Assembly (NCBI GenBank): GCA_903813345.2
Contig: CAIIXF020000011.1
Span: 19,947,754-20,011,753 of the forward strand
Direction: 5' to 3'
DNA length: 64,000 bases
DNA from: Owenia fusiformis
Taxonomy: Eukaryota; Annelida; Polychaeta; Sabellida; Oweniidae
Part shown: piece by piece, positions 9,505 through 21,935 of the stretch
Position numbering within the stretch: position 1 is the first letter of the stretch
Layout: each line of letters opens with the position of its first letter
The notes under the pieces: generated by a model
The model's database searches: none
The model's input: the letters and a program-made list of their open reading frames with translations, nothing else
What the model was told of the DNA's origin: nothing
Position numbers and translations under genes: made by a program

Positions 9505-11020
9505 AGTCCAAGGATGCAAACCCTGATACCTGGGCTATTTACAAACATTTCCATATATTTAAGAGTAAGTTATTTTAAGAGGAGTTTAGGTACAGTTGAA
9601 GTCATCCTCAAATTGCATAATAATCTGTAAATAACACAAGTATATACATGTAGTGATTTTAGACATAGAAAAAACATGTACATTTTTTAAATCATTGCTC
9701 ATTGCATAGAACTTTAGAACAGTCCAAGGATGCAAACCTTGGTATCTGGAAGATGTAAGTGCACTTCAGGCCATCCACAATTGCCACATAGGCTGTGAAT
9801 AGATTAATACATACATAAGGTAATTTTAGATCAAGAGAAAACATGCATATTTAAAATAATTACATAGAACAGTCCAATGAACCAAACTGTATACCTGGAC
9901 CATTCACATGTAAGAGCAGAGTGTATTTACGAGGAATGTAGCTACACTTGAGGACACCCACATATTACAATTACAAGTTGATACTAAACTGTAAATGTTT
10001 AAGAGTCATTTTAATTATACTTTAGGCCATCCACAAATTTGATAATAAGCTGTAAATAATATTAATATATAGATAAAGTGATTTTAGACATAAAAAACAA
10101 TGCTTATTCTTATATCATTACATGGGACATTGTGGAATAGTGCAAAGCATGATAGCTAGAAAATTCATATACACCTAATACAATTACATATGTTAAAGAG
10201 TAGAGGTTATTTAAGAGTAGAGTAGGTACTCTTCAGATGATCCAGAAATTGCATCATAAGCTGCATATTAGATTACTATACACATATTTAGGTGATTTAA
10301 GACAAAAAACAGAGATAAAAGAAATCCATATGTTTATACCATTGCATTGGACACTGTGGAATATTCCTTGAATGCAAACTGAGACCTGGAGTATCCATAT
10401 TCACAATTGCATATATTTATGAGTATAGGTTACTTGAGAGTGGTGTAAATACACTCTAGGCCATCCTAAAATTGGATAATAAGCTGTAGATAAGATTGGT
10501 ATATACATAAAGTGATTTTAAACAATGCTTATTTTTATATCATAACATGGGACAATGTAGAATAGTCAAAGGATGCAGTAATTCCTGGACTATTAATATT
10601 CACATACAATTCCATACATTTATATTTAAGAGTAGAGGTTACTTAAAGAGTAGTATAAGTATACTTCAGGCCACCAAAAAGTTGGATCATAGGCTGTAAA
10701 TAAGATTACTTTACATATTTAAGTGATTTCAGACAAAGAGAAAACAATCCATATGTTTGTGTCATTGAATGGGACAATGTGGAATAGTCATGGATGCAAA
10801 CTGATACCTGGACTACATGTATTCATATTCACATACAATTCCATACATTTATGAGAAGAAGTTACTTAAGAGTAGTGTAAATACACTCTATGCCACCCAA
10901 AGATTGGATAATAAGCTGAAGATAACATTTATATGTACATAAAGTGATTTTACACAGAAAAGGCATATTTTTATATCATTGCATGGGGAACAGGCCAAAT
11001 ATGCAAACCCTAACACCTGG
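9505..11020. repeat. Degenerate tandem array, about eight ~200-bp units
   Basis: A motif set recurs near 9507, 9719, 9868, 10130, 10352, 10554, 10770 and 10990. It consists of an ACAGTCCAAGGATGCAAAC-like start, a CCTGGAC/CTGGGCTATT block, GAGTAGAGGTTA, CTTCAGGCCATCC, ATAAGCTGTAAATA, then AAGTGATTTTAGACA. Spacing is about 150-260 bp, and divergence between units is high. It is non-coding and sits directly downstream of the giant ORF. Confidence 0.75.
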
Positions 11021-13784
11021 AATATTCACATAATTTATCACTATTTGATACTCTGGACTTCCAAAAAAATATATTTTGGTCAATAATATACTCTAGATGT
11101 GCAGCTTACTCAAATAAATGTAACATGATTGAACTATCTGTAATATTTAAAGGGTAAATATGCTTGTATATACAGATATATACATTTTATAGTGTAAGGT
11201 TAGAGTGCACAATTTAAAAATCCAACATGTTTTAACAAAATGTGCTGGTATCCAAAGGTGATTACATTATTCTGAGTACTCTACTGTAACATGATTTTTG
11301 TGCAATTTGATCATTTGTATTTATTCGATACTAGTATACTAGTAGTATCATTTTCTAGTGTGTGAAGATTTAAATTAATACATAAGGATCATGATATATA
11401 GAGTAGGCCCAAGTTCAAGCAATACCAGTAGTAGTTCACCATATCTTATACCTTTTGGTAGAGAAAAATGACAATGGTAACAATTTCAAATGCTTTAAAA
11501 TGTATATGCCACAACAAAATATACTAGTCTCCATCCACTTTTTATTATGTATTTTGTAGTGTACTAAAAATGTTTTGTTTTTTATTTATTATTGTATGAC
11601 ATTTCTAATGTAGGTTTTATATTCATCACAGAATGGTAACAATACCTATATCCAAGCAATATTAGTTTTCCATACAGTTATATGAAATCAAGTTTGACAA
11701 AGTGCACAATTTCAAATATTTCATTTGAACAAAATATGCTGGTCTCTATTTAGTAGTAAATTGTGTTTGTTATTCATTCAGCTTATTTATTGTGTTTATT
11801 GTGTAAAATTTTATTTTGAAAGTTAAAATTAAAAACATATGAGGATAATGATATGCATATCAAAGCAATAGAATTCTTTCAGTGTGCCACTTAATAGCTT
11901 AACTTGTAAAAAGAAAGGACATATTGCACATTATCCTACACTTAGTGTAATAAATGTAAAATAACATTAAAAATGAATTTGACATCTATTGACAAAAATA
12001 ATAACTGGGAGATATCGCCAATATATACTCCAGAAAACAGAGCTGCAGAGGATATTGTGAAGATATACTCCAGAAAAACAATATGCGGAAGATATTGTGA
12101 CTATTTAAATTGAACTATTTGACCTGAAATTTGTTTTTCAATGATATTATACATTTAGCACCCTACTAGTAAGAGTGTAGGATAATAGGAACATCCTATG
12201 ACTTATTCAGAATATCATATTATCTACTCTTTGATATTGTTATATACACTAGGGACAGTATTATTTATTTTGAATATATTTATTCATATGTATAGATATT
12301 AGTATGTAGTGCACATATGTGGAGATCTGGATGTTGCTCAGGAACAAGGCACTTTAAGCCTGATACAGAAACAGTATTAGTTTTTTGTTCAAATATTAGT
12401 ATAAAAATATGTAGTTGTGTATGCTGTCCATTTTATATAGTTAACAATAGATTAGAAATAATGTTTTTATTACCAATAATATATTTTTCTTGTTTATTAT
12501 TTCTTTAAGGCAGTTTCCCAAGTTAGCAGAGTGGAAAATCAAAGCAAGACTAATGTCATGAATGTGTAAATAAAAACTGAATTTTTAAAAGAAAAAAATT
12601 AAAAACAATACTTTTGGCATATATTTATACAAGAGTATCCAAGATTAAATGGAAATTAACTTTTCCCAGAGAAAACTCAATATCTAGTCCTAAACATATA
12701 GAAAGCTTATTGTTATCAGGCCTGAATATTTATTTTGTTCACCTCTAATAATGTCCAAATACAGGCATAAAATATTGGATTTCATCATTGACTTTCAAGT
12801 TTGCAAATTCCCTGATTTCATTCATACAGTAATTGCATATGCCTGGAAACATGATTGTATAAAACATGAAGCACCTCTTTTATAGTTCAATGTAAGATAA
12901 TCCCATATGAAACTGCTTCAGAAATCATTTACATATATATCAAAAGGTAATATCATCTTGATTGTAAGGCAAACATGCCTTGTCACTTGTCATATAAATA
13001 GCTTTCAATGTTACCTATTATCACCCACGTTTTTTTCAAAAATAATATTCACTATTTTAATTTAAATATGTAAAAATAAAACAGGAAATTTACTGAGGTT
13101 ATTTTGGGGTTATTTCAATGAATATATCAGAGATAGTCCTATCATATTGCAACATTGAGTTTGCACACTGGGTTTCCGATATTATTTATTTATCCGGGTG
13201 GTCTTTCTGTACTTTAAAAATCAGATAACCGGAAGCGAGCGAACGAAGCTTCAAAACATTAAGCGTGTATTCTACTGTATTTTCATCACCAAATAACATA
13301 AAAGTAGCACTTTAGACGTACTTTTGGACGCTCTTTCGATCTAGGTAGGTGAAAACATTCACAAACTTGTCAATCGACCTGAAAATGAGCAATTTCTTTG
13401 TCGAAAAAATGCCTCAATTCAACTCCTTTTTTCGACTTTAAATATCGATAGAGTTTTAATAATTTGCTTCAAAGCAAAAGATAGCTCCATTCCAAGTCGA
13501 CTGACAACGCTATTAATAATCACACATGCTGTCATTCATTCATAATTAGTGGATTTTGGATGCGTACACTTCCGGGTTAATCCAAAGTTGACAAAATCAA
13601 ATTCACTTCCGGAAATGCGCAGTGGGCCAAAATTGGTCGTAACATCTTGACTGTAATAATGTAAATGCACACATGAACCTACATGTACGCAGTTATGAAA
13701 TATACAATGATTAAAGTCAGTAAACAGAGATTTATCCTGTTTAGTACGATTTGACATGTTATAGTTAAGCTACTATCCATTGCA
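11021..13784. other. AT-rich intergenic DNA
   Basis: No supported gene. At about 11930-12190, ATTATCCTACACTTAG and its inverted partner TAAGAGTGTAGGATAAT suggest a decayed inverted-repeat element. A ~40-bp GATATACTCCAGAAAA unit is duplicated near 12020-12090. Around 13200-13750 base composition becomes less AT-rich, with CCGGAAG-type motifs (possible ETS sites), but no gene is recognised. Confidence 0.5.
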
Positions 13785-14115
13785 CATCTATCACACCAGA
13801 ATAGCCTGACAACGGTAAAGCCAGATACCTTTGTCACAAATGGCGGACATAACCGTCACTTCAACTCTTTAATCACTTGGTCCTCATTTCATGGGACTTA
13901 ATCGTCGCTAATTTTGTGCATGTATTAAGCTCTTGTGATGATGTATCATTTGAAATCCCATTTTGATAAAATTGGGTCGTGAATCGCCAAAATCAGCGTT
14001 TTCGATTAAGTCCATGACAACGGAATCTGAATTTGAAATAATTTACAAAGACAACTGCCTATGGTAGTACAGTGTATCTGACTTTACCGTTGTCAGGCTA
14101 TTCCCGTGTGATGTG
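13785..14115. mobile_element. MITE-like element, ~330 bp, with ~40-bp terminal inverted repeats
   Basis: The left end contains GAATAGCCTGACAACGGTAA and AGCCAGATA (13799-13827). The right end has the inverted form, TATCTGACTTTACCG followed by TTGTCAGGCTATTC (14075-14103), and the pairing extends outward through CACACC/GGTGTG-like sequence. There is no ORF inside. No clean target duplication was found, so the superfamily is unknown. Confidence 0.65.
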
Positions 14116-14435
14116 TGTAGGTTTATTGCAGAACTGACTGCAATTTGCTCATTTAACATGTGAATAGGTCAATACATTTACATTACTCAGTTACTGAAAT
14201 ACGTATAAAATTCTAGATTGTTAATATGCAGGCATATAATTTATAATATATAAAAAGATAAATATGTATACAATATAAACAATTATAAAATTGATGTATG
14301 TACAAATAGACTATAAATGCATTTGAACTCCTTAATACATTATTTGTTTTAGTACTATAATATGTGACATTAGTACTATTTAGTAATAATAGATGCGTGA
14401 TATATAATGATACATACATGGTATGGTAGATACAG

Positions 14436-15116
14436 GGTAACTGGTCAACTCGTACCCAAGACAAGTCGTACCCAAGACAAGTCGTACCCAAGACAACTCG
14501 TACCCAAGACAAGTCGTACCCAAGACAACTTGTACCCAAGTATATATTTTGTTTTGAATCAAGCATTGGACTGGGAATGTGAATAGATATACATATTATA
14601 ATTGTAACATACTGTTCAGAATAGTTTAAAGTTTGAAGAAGAATTTTCGGAAGAAATTGATTTAATTTTATGACATTTTGAGCTGAGTGTCAATTTATAT
14701 TGACTATTATTTTATATTGGTCACAGATTCAGGATGTTCAAGTGAAGAGACATATGTTTATAATCATTTTTCAAAATATTGTATGTTTATGAGTGTTTGG
14801 GACAAGTGTCAGATCTAACGTTGTAATTATATTTATTTATATATATGTTTGACAAAAAATTTTTGAGAACAAGCGCTTCAAGCACTTCTTTTATTTAATA
14901 AAAAAAATGCTTTACTGATCCATTGAGAAAAAATGTCGTCTAAATTCAAAAAAATATTGAGGCTTATTTGATTCACCTTATAACATGAAAGCATTACAAA
15001 CTCAATTTCTTCCCTAATATGCACCCATAATACTGAAAATAAGCTTGGGTACGAGTTGTCTTGGGTACGAGTTGTCTTGGGTACGAGTTGTCTTGGGTAC
15101 GAGTTGACTAGGAAGC
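14436..15116. mobile_element. 681-bp DNA element with minisatellite termini and 8-bp target duplication
   Basis: Both ends carry the same tandem 18-bp motif, based on GTACCCAAGACAAGTC, in opposite orientation: about five copies at 14450-14538 and four at 15048-15106. Outside these, GTCAACTCG is inverted at both ends. The direct repeat AGATACAG lies exactly outside the element on both sides (14428-14435 and 15117-15124), as expected for an 8-bp target-site duplication. The core is AT-rich without a transposase, so the element is non-autonomous. An 8-bp duplication fits hAT and several other superfamilies; the termini do not identify one. Confidence 0.75.
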
Positions 15117-16052
15117 AGATACAGTACAGGCTGCTTCTTTTAACAAAACATTTCAATTTTTCTCAAAGATTATATTACTGAACATTCTCTTATTTGAATT
15201 ATTATAGCTTTATAGAAGTATAATGCTGCTGCCCTTTGACAAATATGACATGCCACATGTCCATTTTCTACAGACGTTGAATGCCAACCACCGAACACAA
15301 ACTGTTGAACACTTTCCAGGTTATAATGAAAACACGCGCTACGCGCTAACGCGCTAGCGCACTAACGCACTGTTCAGAATGATCGGTCCCACAGGCCCGG
15401 GAACATGTATAAAAATCAAGTGAGTGAAGAGATTAGGTGGCGCATCAGAAAGCAGAAGTATGAAGAAGCCCAATGTTTGATCGTTAACTGTGCAAATATT
15501 ATCGATTGTCAGTGTGTTTTATCTGATTTAAAAGGAAGATAAATAGAAAGTAGCACCTTACAAGATGAATAATGGTCGCAGATATGCGAATATGCTTCCT
15601 ATTTCATTGCATTATTTGGGTCCATCCATCGGCGAGAAAAATCGTCGACTACTTGACTAATGACTTAATATAATGTTTATTTGTCGCATGTTACCTCTTA
15701 ATATCAAGTCATAGATGTTTTATATATCTTTACTCTTTGTATTTGAAGTTATATCTCACGCATTTATATTTTTCCATTTTCTTTTCGTGCCCGGTTACAC
15801 TCTTTAGCTTTCATGGGGGGGGGTGTATAGGGTTATCGTATAAGAGGAGGGTGAAAATCTATTGTGTATGACTGCATATAAGAGGGGGCAACATTTATCG
15901 TATATGGCATCATATAAGTTAAATAAACATATGTTTTAAAAGAATTAAAGAAGCCTATTATGAAATTTAAAGTACAGTTTGAACGAATACTGCAGATCCA
16001 GCTTATCCCCATAAATTTGGGATTTCAATACACAAGTAGTTGTTGGGGCTTA

Positions 16053-16229
16053 ATGCCCGTAGCCAGCTTTTACCAGGAGGGGGAGCCTTTTTCCAGGGGA
16101 AGCTATTTCACAATTTTGGCTAATAATCATGAAAAAAATTCTCAGAATGGTGAAAAACTGCATGATTTTGAAAGAATCTCTGGCCAGAGGGGGAGCTCTG
16201 CTCCCCCAGCTCCCCCTCTGGCTACGGGC
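16053..16229. mobile_element. Small foldback element nested in the 7.75-kb element
   Basis: GCCCGTAGCCAG at the left pairs with CTGGCTACGGGC at the right. GGAGGGGGAGC and GCTCCCCCTC also pair just inside. It is about 177 bp with no coding content. The two overlapping ORFs on opposite strands here result from the palindrome. Confidence 0.55.
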
Positions 16230-16367
16230 CTGGTTGTGACCCATTTATGGGGGTAATCCAGATCTCTATATAGTAGTCTCTATATGTCATATGCCAGGAC
16301 AGTCACCAGGATTTCCCAGGGGGGGTCACTTTTTCAAAAATTCCAAAGTCACCCTCCGAACTATATA

Positions 16368-16698
16368 TGTCACGATATAGGGACAATAAAGTAACGATAA
16401 AGTAACGTTTTATTGGCAAAGTACTGTGTTTTGAAAATGCTTAATATAAAATCATCCATTCTTCGAGGAGAAAAGTTAAAGTCCAATAAAGTAACGTTTT
16501 TAAGGCAAAGTAACGTGTTTTAAGAATGCCTACATAAATGCCTACAAAAATCATCCATTCTTCGTAGAGTATGGTTAAGTATCATACATAAATGCCTACA
16601 TAAAACATCATCTATAGTCATGTTTGACTTTCCATAATAACAAAACGAAAAAACGGTACTTTTAAAATGTCAATATTTTCTGTCCCTATATCTTGACA
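16368..16698. mobile_element. Nested inverted-repeat element, ~331 bp, with an internal ~95-bp duplication
   Basis: TGTCACGATATAGGGACA at the left is inverted as TGTCCCTATATCTTGACA at the right. Inside, a block containing AATAAAGTAACG, then GGCAAAGTA and ATCATCCATTCTTCG is repeated twice (about 16384-16480 and 16480-16575). No ORF and no immediate target duplication were seen. Confidence 0.5.
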
Positions 16699-16947
16699 CT
16701 GTTGCTCCGAACCCCCCTGGCTTCGGGGCTGTGTACTGCCTATTTGCCGTATGATTATACATTTGGTACTACGTGGATTCTTGCATTATGTTATTTCCTT
16801 CTGAATATCATCCAAACTTTTCTCAACGGTAATTTCAAAATTATCGTACAGATATATTATTTACCTGAGCTTTTTGTAAAATATTACAAGAACACAAATG
16901 TGTACAAAATGTCCCCACCAAGTGGTGATCCCGTGAAATGGATATCC

Positions 16948-17830
16948 TGAAAATGAGTAGACAAGACTTTACCAACACAATTTGAGGACAGAAAATCCAA
17001 AGTGGCCACCTTAAAATTTACCCAGAATGCCAAAAATTTAGTCAGTTCTAGATTTTCATACTAAGAACCACCCCTGAAAATTTGAAATTGATCCGTCACA
17101 CAGTTAACCAGAAAACATGTAAACAAGACTTTACAGACAAGATTTCAGGATGGAAAATCCAAAATGGCTGCCTTGACATTTACCCAGAATGTCAAAAAAC
17201 TAATCTGTTTGTAGATTTTCATACTAAGAATCATCCCTGAAAATATGAAATTGATCTACCAAACGGTTCACCTGAAAACGGGTAGACAAGACTTTACAGA
17301 CAAGATTTTAGGACAGAAAATCCAAAATGGCTGCCTTAACGTTTACGCAGAATGCAAAAAAAGTAATCAGATGTAGATTTTCATACAAAGAATCATCCCT
17401 GAAAATTTGAAATTGATCTATCAAACCGTTCTCCTAAAAACGCGTAGACAAGACTTTACAGGCAAGATTTTAAGACGGAAAATCCAAAATGGCTGCCTTG
17501 ACATTTACCCAGAATGCAAAAAAACCAATCAGTTCTAGATTTTCATACTAAGAATCATTCCTGAAAATTTGAAATTGATCTACGAAACGGTTCACCTGAA
17601 AACGAGTAGACAAGACTTTACAGACAAGATTTTAGGACGGAAAATCCAAAATGGCTGCCTTGACATTTACCCAGAATGCCAAAAAACTATTGAGATCTAG
17701 ATTTTTATACTAAGAATCATCCCTGAAAATTTGAAATTGATCCACCAAACGGTTCACCTGAAAACGCGCAGACAAGACTTCACAGACAAGATTTTAGGAC
17801 CGAAAAATCCAAAATGGCCGACAATAAAAA
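16948..17830. repeat. Tandem array, six ~161-bp units
   Basis: Units start at GAGTAGACAAGACTTTAC-like sequence near 16953, 17110, 17275, 17437, 17597 and 17760. Each contains TTAGGACGGAAAATCC, AAAATGGCTGCC, ACCCAGAATGC, TAGATTTTCATAC and CCTGAAAATTTGAAATTGAT. Units are well conserved apart from scattered substitutions. There is no coding content. Confidence 0.85.
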
Positions 17831-18229
17831 AGTCCTTATGAGTTTTTGCTGATTTCTTTTTACAAAATTATCACATATAACTACTGTTAACAATAAAGTA
17901 GGCTTTTACAGCAAAGTACATCTGAAATTATTTATAAAGCTACTAAATAGTTAAAGTATGAAAACTCAAAAACACCATTCAATATGATACAAAGTATTAT
18001 CGCGCGCTAACTTTTCTTAAGACATTCAAAATGGCTGACATGACTGAGCTAGCAGGTCCAAAACCTAATCAGATCTAGAATGAAGTGAGTTGAACAAGAT
18101 GTTAAAGTTTTAAAAGCAACTGTGAAGCAGTTTTTCTTAAAGTTTGCAGACAAGGATTTTAGCACTTGACTTCAAAATGGCCGACAGGAAGTAGGTATCG
18201 AGTTAATTTTTTTTCATCCACATCTGTAT

Positions 18230-18395
18230 GCACTCATAAGTTATCCCTGAAAATTTGAAGGTGATATCTGTAGCGGTTTTGGAGAAAACTGCCGGACGTA
18301 CGGACAGACAGACGGACAGACGGACAGACGGACAGACAGACGGACGCGCCTAGGCCGACAATATGGCCCCACACTATGTGGTTGGGACATAAAAA
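18230..18395 (-). repeat. GGACAGACGGACAG run and end of an interspersed repeat
   Basis: CCTGAAAATTTGAAGGTGAT is followed by GGTTTTGGAGAAAACTG, about eight GGACAGAC units, then GGCCGACAATATGGCCCCACA. Read on the minus strand this is a TGTCCGTC run near one end of a repeat, like the GCTCAC-family copies elsewhere in the window. It probably ends the same repeat that includes the upstream ~161-bp array. Confidence 0.6.
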
Positions 18396-20900
18396 CGAAT
18401 ATGTGTATTCTGTGGTCTGGCCTCGGCTACTAAGTCCCCGCATGTTTGCGGGCAAGCAGCCGAGCCCACAGTTACTAGCTTCCGCTTGTCGTCTCCACAT
18501 CGTGAGAGGTCAAAGCAGAAGTAAAGTTCTATCTCTCAATATCATAAATATGGTAGTGTGTTTCTTAACTTTAAAACTTATGGTAGTGTGTCTCTAAACT
18601 TTTGGTAGTGTGTGCTGGCGTCTTCGATTGTAGCGCAAAAGTTCGTGCGGTGAAAGTATATCACCAAGGAAGGATTTATATTAAAAAAATCTCACAATAA
18701 ACTCAAAATAATTACTTTTAGAACTTAGTCCCATGACTTCAAATGTAGTTTGCAAAACATTACATTCTTTCTATCAACAAAAATAAACCCAGGTTATTGC
18801 AGTTACAGTCACTCCATCTGGGGTAAATATTTGTATACAAGCTAGGGTATGAATAATTCTCATAATTCCGTTCTTATTTATAATGATGTACAGACACAGT
18901 AGTTCATTAAACTTCAATTAATCTATTACAATTATGGATAATTACAAAACATGCAATACACAGTCAGTTAATATATAGAATTTCTGTTGGCTTAATAAAC
19001 AGAGAAATACATTCTAAGATGCACTTTTAAGGAGAACAAATATCACTGTAATCTCAATATAAATTAGATGGACCACCAACTTTACAAATACTTTCAATCG
19101 AAACTAATTATCATAAATTCATGAAATAACCTCTGATTTTGTAATGTTCACAATTCTACTTTTCAAGCTCCAAGTGATTGATTATTTGATTATTAACTCC
19201 AGTACTTGATTACGACATGTGAGTTTAGATTTGGAACGCTAATTACTTTATAATAGTATCTGAACTCTTCGACAATGTTACATAAATTAAAGTTCCGAAA
19301 TCTACTGGAATTAAAGATCAACAAATCAAAAACTGACTACCAATACGATTACAAGTTGGCTAAATCAAATTAAATTACAATCTTCAGCTTTATCTCCTCT
19401 CCTTAATACAACCATTAATAAAATCCAATTCATAAAAGTTTTTACAATAAAATAGTAATCATTTGAAATAACAACATCAGTCTTCATTGAAATGCTACAA
19501 GATATGAGCTAACATGTTCTCTTACAAATAACCATAAACACATTCTTGTTTTACATCAATCGAACAAAACGTTCTCTAGCAAAATCAACAATTACATTAT
19601 TTTAAGTTTCGAATTTCAAATCAAACAATAAAAATGAATCTATATTGTTTCAGTATAATTGACAATTGTGGGCTGGCTTAACCCGATTGTTAACCCTAGA
19701 AAAAATCTTGCTGCTGGTCAAATAAAATCATCCAAAAACATGTTTATGTTTACAAAAATGTATAATTTTCATTTAAATATAAACAGACTAGTTTCATTTC
19801 AAATATCTAATTTAAATATAAAGAGAAAATGTTTGAAGAGAAAGATTGTTGCAATTTGAGCATCGGCTAAATTTGTAATACATCTCCATCCACCCTCATT
19901 AGTAGGACAAATGCTGTGTCCATGTGTAAACAAAAATATACTACCCATGGTGGGTCATTAATTTGGTTTGCAATTAAAATATTGTCTAATTACCTTTGTA
20001 AGAGCAATTCTGACTTAATAACCCTGAGTCAAGGTTACTCAGAAGGAGGAAGTAAATAATTCAAATAGTGGCACAAATATTTTAAAAGCAATTTGCTACA
20101 GAACAACATAGACTGGCAGAAATAAAAATAAGTAAATGCCAAGACTTGCAATTATCAATTGACATTACCTTACACTGAGGAATGACGAGATAAGCAAATA
20201 AACAGATCGGTAATAATTAGCTTACCAAACATTACCCAAATTCCAAACTGCAAATTATAAGCATAAATAAGATTTTGAGTCTTCTTCAATATCCAAAAAC
20301 TGATTTGGCACAATAGTCATTTTGAATTGCCAAATAAATAAAAAGAACATAATTCCGAAAAGAAATTCCCCAGTACTATAAATTGTCAACTACTGTTGAC
20401 TTTATAGAAATTAAAAGGATGAAACAATTACAAATCACACAGTTTTTCTCTCAATAATGACTAAGAGGTAATCTAATCTAATCTTTTTAGTTGCTTATCT
20501 CCAACATACAATTTCAGATAAACATAGTGAGATTTCATCTACTAAATAGCACGATTCTACATAGTTAACACAGCCAAACCTCCCCTATTAGAATGGACAT
20601 GCATTGCATACCGTCCACTCTCAGCCACGAGCTGTGAAAATTAAGCAAATCATTACCATAGAGAAAATGCATCTAAGACTTCATACATTAGCTATCATTG
20701 ATTCTAAATGAATTTCCTCCTTAAATGTCAGAGCAATATTTTATACAATTGCAGGTTCGCTGACCCCACTTGTGAATAGCCATCAACAATAATTGTCATA
20801 GAAATTAGAACGCCAAATAGAATTTACAATTAAAGCCAATATTAATTTATAATGAAATGCAATTTGACAATTGCAAAATAGATATTAACACTTAATTGTC
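18396..20900. other. AT-rich interior of the 7.75-kb element
   Basis: No gene, no long ORF and no protein homology could be recognised. The only periodic sequence is a short TGGTAGTGTG duplication near 18550-18615. Confidence 0.5.
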
Positions 20901-21179
20901 GATATGCAAAATATCACTTTGGAATTCCTGATAATCAGACGAAATAAAGTGAAAGTTGCATTGGTAGTGTAATGCCACTCTCAAGAATGAAATGAAACCA
21001 TAAATGTTCACAGTAATGACAATTACAACGTATCAATATTATTGATATGAAGAAATTAACAAAAGTCATCAATTATTGTCAATAAAAATTGGCACTGAAT
21101 ACCAATATTGATAATTGACAGTAATCGTCGAAAATGCTAGCAACTGTTCAAATAGACCGCCAATAATGAAAAGTGAAAG

Positions 21180-21935
21180 TTGAGTGCTGAGTGCCAATTT
21201 TGGAAACCAATAATTGTAAATGATTGTCATTAAAGTTGACAATGTGTCAATATTGATAATTTACAACTGACAATGTTAGACCTAAAGTTGACAATATGTC
21301 AAACATTGCGCCAATATGTAAAAATAAAAGTTGACAATATGTCGATATTGATAATTTACTAAAGTTGACAATATGTCAAACAGAGCGACAATGTGTGAAA
21401 ATAAAAATTGACACTGGGTGCCAATATTGTCATGGTAATTGTCAATAAAGATCAAAATTGAAAGCGAGGTAATTTCAATTTGGCCCCAAAATGCCAAATT
21501 GACTAAATGTCAAATTGACATAATTTCAAACCGACTTAATGTCAAATTGACATGCTAAGCTAAATCATGTTCCTTACATATTGAAATTTCTCTCCTCAAA
21601 AATGCCAAATTGACAAAATGTCAAATTGACAAAATGTCAAATCGACAAAATGTCAAATTGACTAAATGTCAAATTGACATGCTAAGCTAAATCATGTTCC
21701 TTACATATTGAAATTTCCCTCCTGAAATGCCAAATTGACAAAATGTCAAATTGACAAAATGTCAAATTGACAAAATGTCAAATTGACTAAATGTCAAATT
21801 GACAAAATGTCAAATTGACATGCTAACCTAAATAATTTTTCCTTATATATTGAAATTGCTCTCCTCAAAATGCCAAATTGACAAAATGTCAAATTGACAA
21901 CATGTCAAATTGACATGCTAAGCTAATTCATGTTA
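21180..21935. repeat. 16-bp minisatellite arrays (AAATGTCAAATTGACA)
   Basis: Blocks of AAATGTCAAATTGACA repeats are separated by copies of a spacer, CATGCTAAGCTAAATCATG then CTTACATATTGAAATTTC. This gives a higher-order repeat of roughly 130 bp over 21480-21935. A related, more diverged TTGACAATATGTC array precedes it from about 21200. Each 16-bp unit is partly palindromic (GTCAAATTGAC). Confidence 0.8.

Noticed and set aside
13536-13757. 73-codon minus-strand ORF in a less AT-rich stretch
   Set aside because: No homology or splice sites were recognised; the stretch may be regulatory but nothing proves it.
14436-15116. CRISPR-like short repeats (18 bp)
   Set aside because: Repeats abut without spacers and are inverted at the other end of a mobile element.
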